Shown: positions 20,628 to 23,485 of the stretch, in pieces
Layout of the letters: every line of letters starts with the position of its first letter
Numbering within the stretch: position 1 is the stretch's first letter
Origin: a virus
Virus record (IMG/VR): IMGVR_UViG_3300042298_002883
Location: 1 to 23,485 of that record
DNA length: 23,485 nucleotides
Direction: 5' to 3' (one strand)
Position numbers and translations under genes: made by a program
Notes under the pieces: model-generated
Databases searched by the model: none
Seen by the model: the letters and a program-made list of their open reading frames with translations, nothing else
What the model was told of the DNA's origin: nothing

Positions 20628-21293
20628 ATGGCAGCCACAACAACAACTAGCGTCGGTCAAGTAATCTCTCCGTCAGAGGACATTTATCCAACTACTGGAG
20701 CACATCTTGATGTACGAGTCTTAAAAGACGGAAAATACATCGATCCTGGTACGATCCGTTCTTTGCTAACTCGCTTAAAAGTTGGTAAAGAACAAAAACC
20801 ACTGTGGCAACAAGTTGGACAGGAGTGGAAGCCCAGCTACGCTGTTACATCTGGATATGGGAAACGGGATGCTCCTACGAAAGGCGCGTCCACATTCCAT
20901 CTTGGACAGGATTATGGGATAGGAGCTGGAACACCACTTTCATGGGAGGGACCAGGGGAGTACATCCCAGGGCGTGGTTATAGCACGATTAAAACATCCG
21001 ATGCTCAAGGTCAACCTTACGAAGTTCGTTTACTACATACAAAACCAGGAAAAGCGGCAAATATTTTAGGCGCAGCTCCACCACCCCCACAACTTCCACC
21101 TGCACAACAAGCAGGGGGAAACACGTATATCTATGTCGGTGGTCGTTCCAAGAAAGAAGATTCTCCGGAGGATTTTCTTTCTTCCTACATCAGGGACTCG
21201 CTTTTTCAAGGTACACCAGAGATTAAATCTACATTTAATCCAACTGCTATGCTGCAATCTGTGTTTGCACAGACCCCTAACTACATGGTGTAA
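20628..21293 (+). CDS. M23-like endopeptidase with shared C-terminal module (221 aa)
   Basis: The central region TSGYGKRDAPTKGASTFHLG, followed by QDYGIGAGTPL, matches M23 metallopeptidases. H91 and D95 (HLGQD) would bind zinc. The second motif reads LLH (H137), where HxH is usual, so the first His of that pair is missing. An N-terminal HLDVRV (H26, D28) is typical of a phage subgroup, from memory. After a proline-rich linker, residues 164-221 (GNTYIYVGG to QTPNYMV) match the end of the preceding enzyme. It starts directly after that gene's stop. Confidence 0.7.
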   Translation: MAATTTTSVGQVISPSEDIYPTTGAHLDVRVLKDGKYIDPGTIRSLLTRLKVGKEQKPLWQQVGQEWKPSYAVTSGYGKRDAPTKGASTFHLGQDYGIGAGTPLSWEGPGEYIPGRGYSTIKTSDAQGQPYEVRLLHTKPGKAANILGAAPPPPQLPPAQQAGGNTYIYVGGRSKKEDSPEDFLSSYIRDSLFQGTPEIKSTFNPTAMLQSVFAQTPNYMV

Positions 21294-21592
21294 TGAGATT
21301 CGCAGCTGTCCCTGGTTATTATCCATCTTTCCCTGTTACCTACGGAAATCTGTACGGTGACGGAAGCATGACCACTGCTGGTTTCTCAGATCCATTTAAT
21401 ATGCAACGGTCCGAGAAACACCAAACTTGTCCGCACGTAGTGGCTTACAATGGTATTGAAGAGCCTCGTTTTCAGCTCAACAATCCAGCGTATTACCGCG
21501 AAGTCATTCGCTCCCACGCAGACCCTGTTCCTCCCGTGGAGCTGAGCCGCAATCCTGTACAAAGCGACTTTTATGGCATATACAAAACCTGA
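21293..21592 (+). CDS. Hypothetical protein (99 aa)
   Basis: The start overlaps the previous stop as TAATG, so translation is coupled to the peptidase. The product is aromatic- and proline-rich (AAVPGYYPSFPVTYGNLYG, NNPAYYREVIRSHADPVPP). No domain or catalytic motif is recognised. It opens the chain of tiny genes that runs to 23262. Confidence 0.6.
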   Translation: MRFAAVPGYYPSFPVTYGNLYGDGSMTTAGFSDPFNMQRSEKHQTCPHVVAYNGIEEPRFQLNNPAYYREVIRSHADPVPPVELSRNPVQSDFYGIYKT

Positions 21593-21806
21593 GCTACGTG
21601 AGCGATTAAAAAATCGAATAAAAGCTGGCTCTAAAGGTGGAAAACCAGGTGAATGGTCAGCGAGAAAGGCTCAGCTTCTTGCGCGTGCTTATAAAGAAAA
21701 AGGTGGTGGATACAAAGGTGGTAAAACTGAAGGACAAAAATCTCTCAAGCGTTGGGGAGATCAGAAATGGATGACCAAAGAGGAATACGAAGGTAAAAAC
21801 AAATGA
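21573..21806 (+). CDS. DUF5872-like small basic protein (77 aa)
   Basis: The product contains KAGSKGGKPGEWSARKAQLL, then YKEKGGGYKGGKTEGQKSLK and WGDQKWMTKEEY. The GRPGxWSARKAQ, GGGY and WxxxxW pattern fits the DUF5872 family of phages and large DNA viruses. The function is unknown; it is strongly basic. It overlaps the previous gene by 20 bases and the next by four. Confidence 0.75.
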   Translation: MAYTKPELRERLKNRIKAGSKGGKPGEWSARKAQLLARAYKEKGGGYKGGKTEGQKSLKRWGDQKWMTKEEYEGKNK

Positions 21807-22222
21807 ATCCGAAGCTTAACATTCTTTTAAATAAAACTGTATCCGAGATTGGTGGATCGTGCCCTCGTGCAACGACAGATATAGAAGAAAACATTAAAAA
21901 TCGTAATTGGACAATTAAAAATTTTGCGTATGGTCCTTTAAATCCAGACGTACCTGATCCAGGGTTTTGGGAGAAAAAAGCTGAGATGTGGAACAGTGAT
22001 GTGGATACTGTAATGACAGCTCGTTGTTGTAACTGTGCCGCTTTTGATCAATCCGCAAAACTAATTGATTGCATTATCGAAGGAATCAACGAAAAGGAAG
22101 CTGCAGACCCCTGGGAAGTTCAATGTCGTGCCAATTTAGGTTACTGCCAGTTGTTTAAATTTAAATGCGCAGGGGATCGTACTTGTGACGCCTGGTTGCA
22201 TGGTGGCGCAATTCAAGACTAA
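21803..22222 (+). CDS. Cysteine-rich phage protein, possible metal-cluster protein (139 aa)
   Basis: Cysteines occur at SCPRATTD, RCCNCAAFD, DCIIEG, QCRANLGYCQLFKFKC and RTCDAWLHGG. The series CCNCxxF ... GYC ... FKCxxxRTCxxW recalls a phage family whose cysteines resemble an iron-sulfur or zinc site; that cofactor is inference. The start overlaps the previous stop (ATGA). The final base of its stop is the start of the next gene (TAATG). Confidence 0.75.
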   Translation: MNPKLNILLNKTVSEIGGSCPRATTDIEENIKNRNWTIKNFAYGPLNPDVPDPGFWEKKAEMWNSDVDTVMTARCCNCAAFDQSAKLIDCIIEGINEKEAADPWEVQCRANLGYCQLFKFKCAGDRTCDAWLHGGAIQD

Positions 22223-22449
22223 TGGCAGCAGATAAAGCTATTGAACCAGGTAAAAAAGGTACTGAAAGGTATTTACCAAAGGCTGCTTGGGCTAAGTTAT
22301 CTCCCGAAGAAAGAAAAAAAACGGATGAAAAGAAAAAACGTGAGTCTCGAGAAGGAAAGCAATTCGTTGCAAATACGGATCGGGCAAGAAAAGCTAGGAA
22401 AGCCGTAGAATTAGCAAGCAGGCGGAAACAAGAAAGTGGTTCAACCTAA
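22222..22449 (+). CDS. Small basic conserved phage protein (75 aa)
   Basis: The product has the motifs PKAAWAKLSPEERKKTDEKK and KQFVANTDRARKARKAVELA. A short phage family with AWAxLSxxEKxxTxxKKxx followed by QFVxNT is familiar from memory, without known function. It is highly charged and probably helical, suggesting nucleic acid binding. Start and stop both overlap neighbours. Confidence 0.7.
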   Translation: MAADKAIEPGKKGTERYLPKAAWAKLSPEERKKTDEKKKRESREGKQFVANTDRARKARKAVELASRRKQESGST

Positions 22450-22720
22450 AAGTAGACTCGGCTACATGTATGGGTTAGGGTTGGAAAAAGACCCTTATGA
22501 AAGGCCGCTGCCTACTAATGCAGAAAAATTTCAATCAGTTGTTTCAGAAGAAGGCGCTTATTACGCTTATGGTCGATTACCAGAACGTAGCTATCCTGAT
22601 AAACGTAAAGCAGGGGATGCGTTAAACTTAGACTTAAGGCAATCTTTAGGAACCCCTAAGTACGTACCTTTACCTTCTATCGGTAGGGCCGAACTGCGAA
22701 CTCCTGAACTCCCTTCATAA
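22436..22720 (+). CDS. Hypothetical protein, GTG start (94 aa)
   Basis: The frame opens at GTG 22436 inside the end of the previous gene and gives 94 residues (VQPKSRLGYMYGLGLEKDPY). An ATG at 22466 is the alternative and would shorten it by ten residues. It contains the segment FQSVVSEEGAYYAYGRLPE. No family is recognised. Confidence 0.6.
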   Translation: MVQPKSRLGYMYGLGLEKDPYERPLPTNAEKFQSVVSEEGAYYAYGRLPERSYPDKRKAGDALNLDLRQSLGTPKYVPLPSIGRAELRTPELPS

Positions 22721-22722
22721 TC

Positions 22723-22956
22723 ATGGGTGCATCAAAAGATAATTCTGTATTTGATACAGAAAAATTACGTATGGCAGGTAACGAACTGTCAAAGATGTCG
22801 TCGACTCCTCAAAGCGACGCTGAGCTGAGCACGTATGCCTCGTACTCTCCTGAGACCCCTTCAAAAGCAGCTCGAGATGCTAGGTCCCGTTATCTTGCAC
22901 AAGGAGTATCTGCACCTATCCCTTTTTCGTTAATTCAAGAAGAAGTTAAATCATGA
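22723..22956 (+). CDS. Hypothetical protein (77 aa)
   Basis: The product starts MGASKDNSVFDTEKL, two bases after the previous stop. It contains ELSTYASYSPETPSKAARDA and RSRYLAQG, followed by a short hydrophobic end. No family is recognised. Its stop overlaps the next start (ATGA). Confidence 0.6.
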   Translation: MGASKDNSVFDTEKLRMAGNELSKMSSTPQSDAELSTYASYSPETPSKAARDARSRYLAQGVSAPIPFSLIQEEVKS

Positions 22957-23159
22957 CCAGTAAAAAGTCGATGCCTCCTGAGTTACTGGAGCATTTTAAG
23001 AAAAAGCAAGAGGGCAAGGAGGAAAAGGGAGGCGATCATAAGTCTGAAGACAAGGATCGCCGTAAGGAGGCCGTCAAGAAAGCTCGTACTAGGATGGAAG
23101 AAAAGAGCAGGAGGAATCGTGATGACCAAAAAGAAAAAACTGGTAAAGGACGCGCTTAA
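22953..23159 (+). CDS. Very basic Lys/Glu-rich protein (68 aa)
   Basis: The product is dominated by charged residues (EHFKKKQEGKEEKGGDHKSE, KDRRKEAVKKARTRMEEKS) and is probably one helix. It starts MTSKKSMPPELLEHFKKK. I recall similar PPELLEHFKKK starts in short phage proteins of unknown role. It overlaps the previous gene by four bases and the next gene by 38. Confidence 0.65.
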   Translation: MTSKKSMPPELLEHFKKKQEGKEEKGGDHKSEDKDRRKEAVKKARTRMEEKSRRNRDDQKEKTGKGRA

Positions 23160-23262
23160 GCATTCAGAACTTTATGCTCCAGCCGAGCTTAAATTTTTTG
23201 AGATTTGGCTGGCGCATAAAAAAGAAAAGAAAGAAGCCAAGAAGGCTTCTTCCTCTGTCTAA
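23122..23262 (+). CDS. Small basic conserved phage protein (46 aa)
   Basis: The ATG at 23122 is preceded by a perfect AGGAGG (23109-23114), the best ribosome site of the tiny-gene chain, and decides the start. The product begins MTKKKKLVKDALKHSELYAP and continues ELKFFEIWLAHKK to a Lys/Ser tail. The pattern LKHPELYxxAELxFFxxWL is familiar from short phage proteins. The gene overlaps the previous one by 38 bases in another frame, and its 3' part contains a minus-strand terminator. Confidence 0.75.
   Translation: MTKKKKLVKDALKHSELYAPAELKFFEIWLAHKKEKKEAKKASSSV
23217..23250 (-). terminator. Minus-strand terminator inside the 46-aa gene
   Basis: Read on the minus strand, AGAAGCC, loop TTCTT, GGCTTCT is followed by a T-rich run (TTCTTTTCTTTTTT). 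It lies 17 bases after the stop of the endonuclease gene at 23268, so it probably ends that transcript while also encoding Lys/Ala/Ser codons on the plus strand. Confidence 0.5.
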
Positions 23263-23267
23263 TATTC

Positions 23268-23485
23268 CTACGGTTTCTTATTAATTGGCCTCATTACGGC
23301 ATCGTATGGGGACAAACCTTGCTGTAGTCTTTTTGAGATAAGACCTTTGCTGAGTCCCTTTTCCTTTTCCCACTCAGAGTATGTCTTAGTAACTCCGTCA
23401 ATTGTAATAAATTTACTATTTTTATTTCTAACTGTTCCCCCTTTTGTAGGGTTAACTGGTGAGGCAACCCATTTCGATCTGTCGC
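23268..23485 (-). CDS. C-terminal part of an HNH-type homing endonuclease, cut by the window edge
   Basis: The minus-strand frame runs from the right edge to TAG at 23268. It begins DRSKWVASPVNPTKGG, matching the end of an HNH core (x-N/R-x-x-W-V/A-T/S-P). It continues FITIDGVTKTYSEWEKEKGL and SKGLISKRLQQGLSPYDAVM. This repeat-like DNA-binding extension is typical of phage HNH homing endonucleases (ITYNGKTxTLxEWA ... RLxxGWSxxxAL). Its opposite orientation and insertion next to structural genes fit a free-standing mobile gene. The catalytic HNH residues lie outside the window. Confidence 0.75.
   Translation of the reverse strand, partial: DRSKWVASPVNPTKGGTVRNKNSKFITIDGVTKTYSEWEKEKGLSKGLISKRLQQGLSPYDAVMRPINKKP

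Overview
The window looks like part of the genome of a tailed double-stranded DNA phage (Caudoviricetes), or a closely related provirus. The diagnostic genes are a large terminase with readable Walker and nuclease motifs, a portal protein, a scaffold-like protein, a major capsid protein candidate, a second abundant head protein, two cell-wall hydrolases, and two blocks of very small, tightly packed genes. No ribosomal, tRNA or cellular housekeeping gene is seen. The host cannot be proven from the sequence. A small AbrB-fold-like protein beside the terminase, many start codons without Shine-Dalgarno sequences, and general resemblance to aquatic phage contigs suggest a cyanobacterial or other aquatic bacterial host; this is inference.

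Left part (1-4834, all minus strand, visibly GC-richer): fourteen small genes, one cut by the window edge. Several belong to small-protein families that I recall as widespread in phages, mostly without known function. They include zinc-ribbon-like proteins, a ribbon-helix-helix candidate and a tail-anchored membrane peptide. Some junctions are built from a repeated cassette of GC-rich hairpins, then a conserved CCACCTAG-type element, then ATG. Two junctions are 66-bp duplicates of each other. Two real intrinsic terminators (3166-3187 and 4235-4256) split the block into transcription units. A gene-free stretch, 2714-3199 apart from the small gene at its upper edge, holds several dyads, repeated AGTACA boxes and a sigma70-like promoter.

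Middle (4835-16046, plus strand): after a divergent intergenic region comes a virion-type operon. It runs: a 604-residue protein with a KTSC-like C-terminal part; a holin-like small membrane protein; a run of Gly/Ala-rich glycine-zipper proteins (candidate ejection or internal virion proteins); a protein with a strict 11-residue repeat; a terminase small subunit candidate; TerL; the AbrB-like protein; portal; and a scaffold-like protein. The portal reading frame overlaps the scaffold-like frame by 539 bases.

Right (16046-23485): a terminator and then an extended -10 promoter isolate the capsid genes, which show expression-type codon bias and end in a C(UUCG)G terminator. They are followed by a helix-hairpin-helix protein, a putative neck protein, a lytic transglycosylase and an M23-like endopeptidase. 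These two hydrolases share a duplicated C-terminal module. A chain of overlapping tiny genes follows. At the right edge the C-terminal part of an HNH-type homing endonuclease enters on the opposite strand. No tail gene is recognised in this window.
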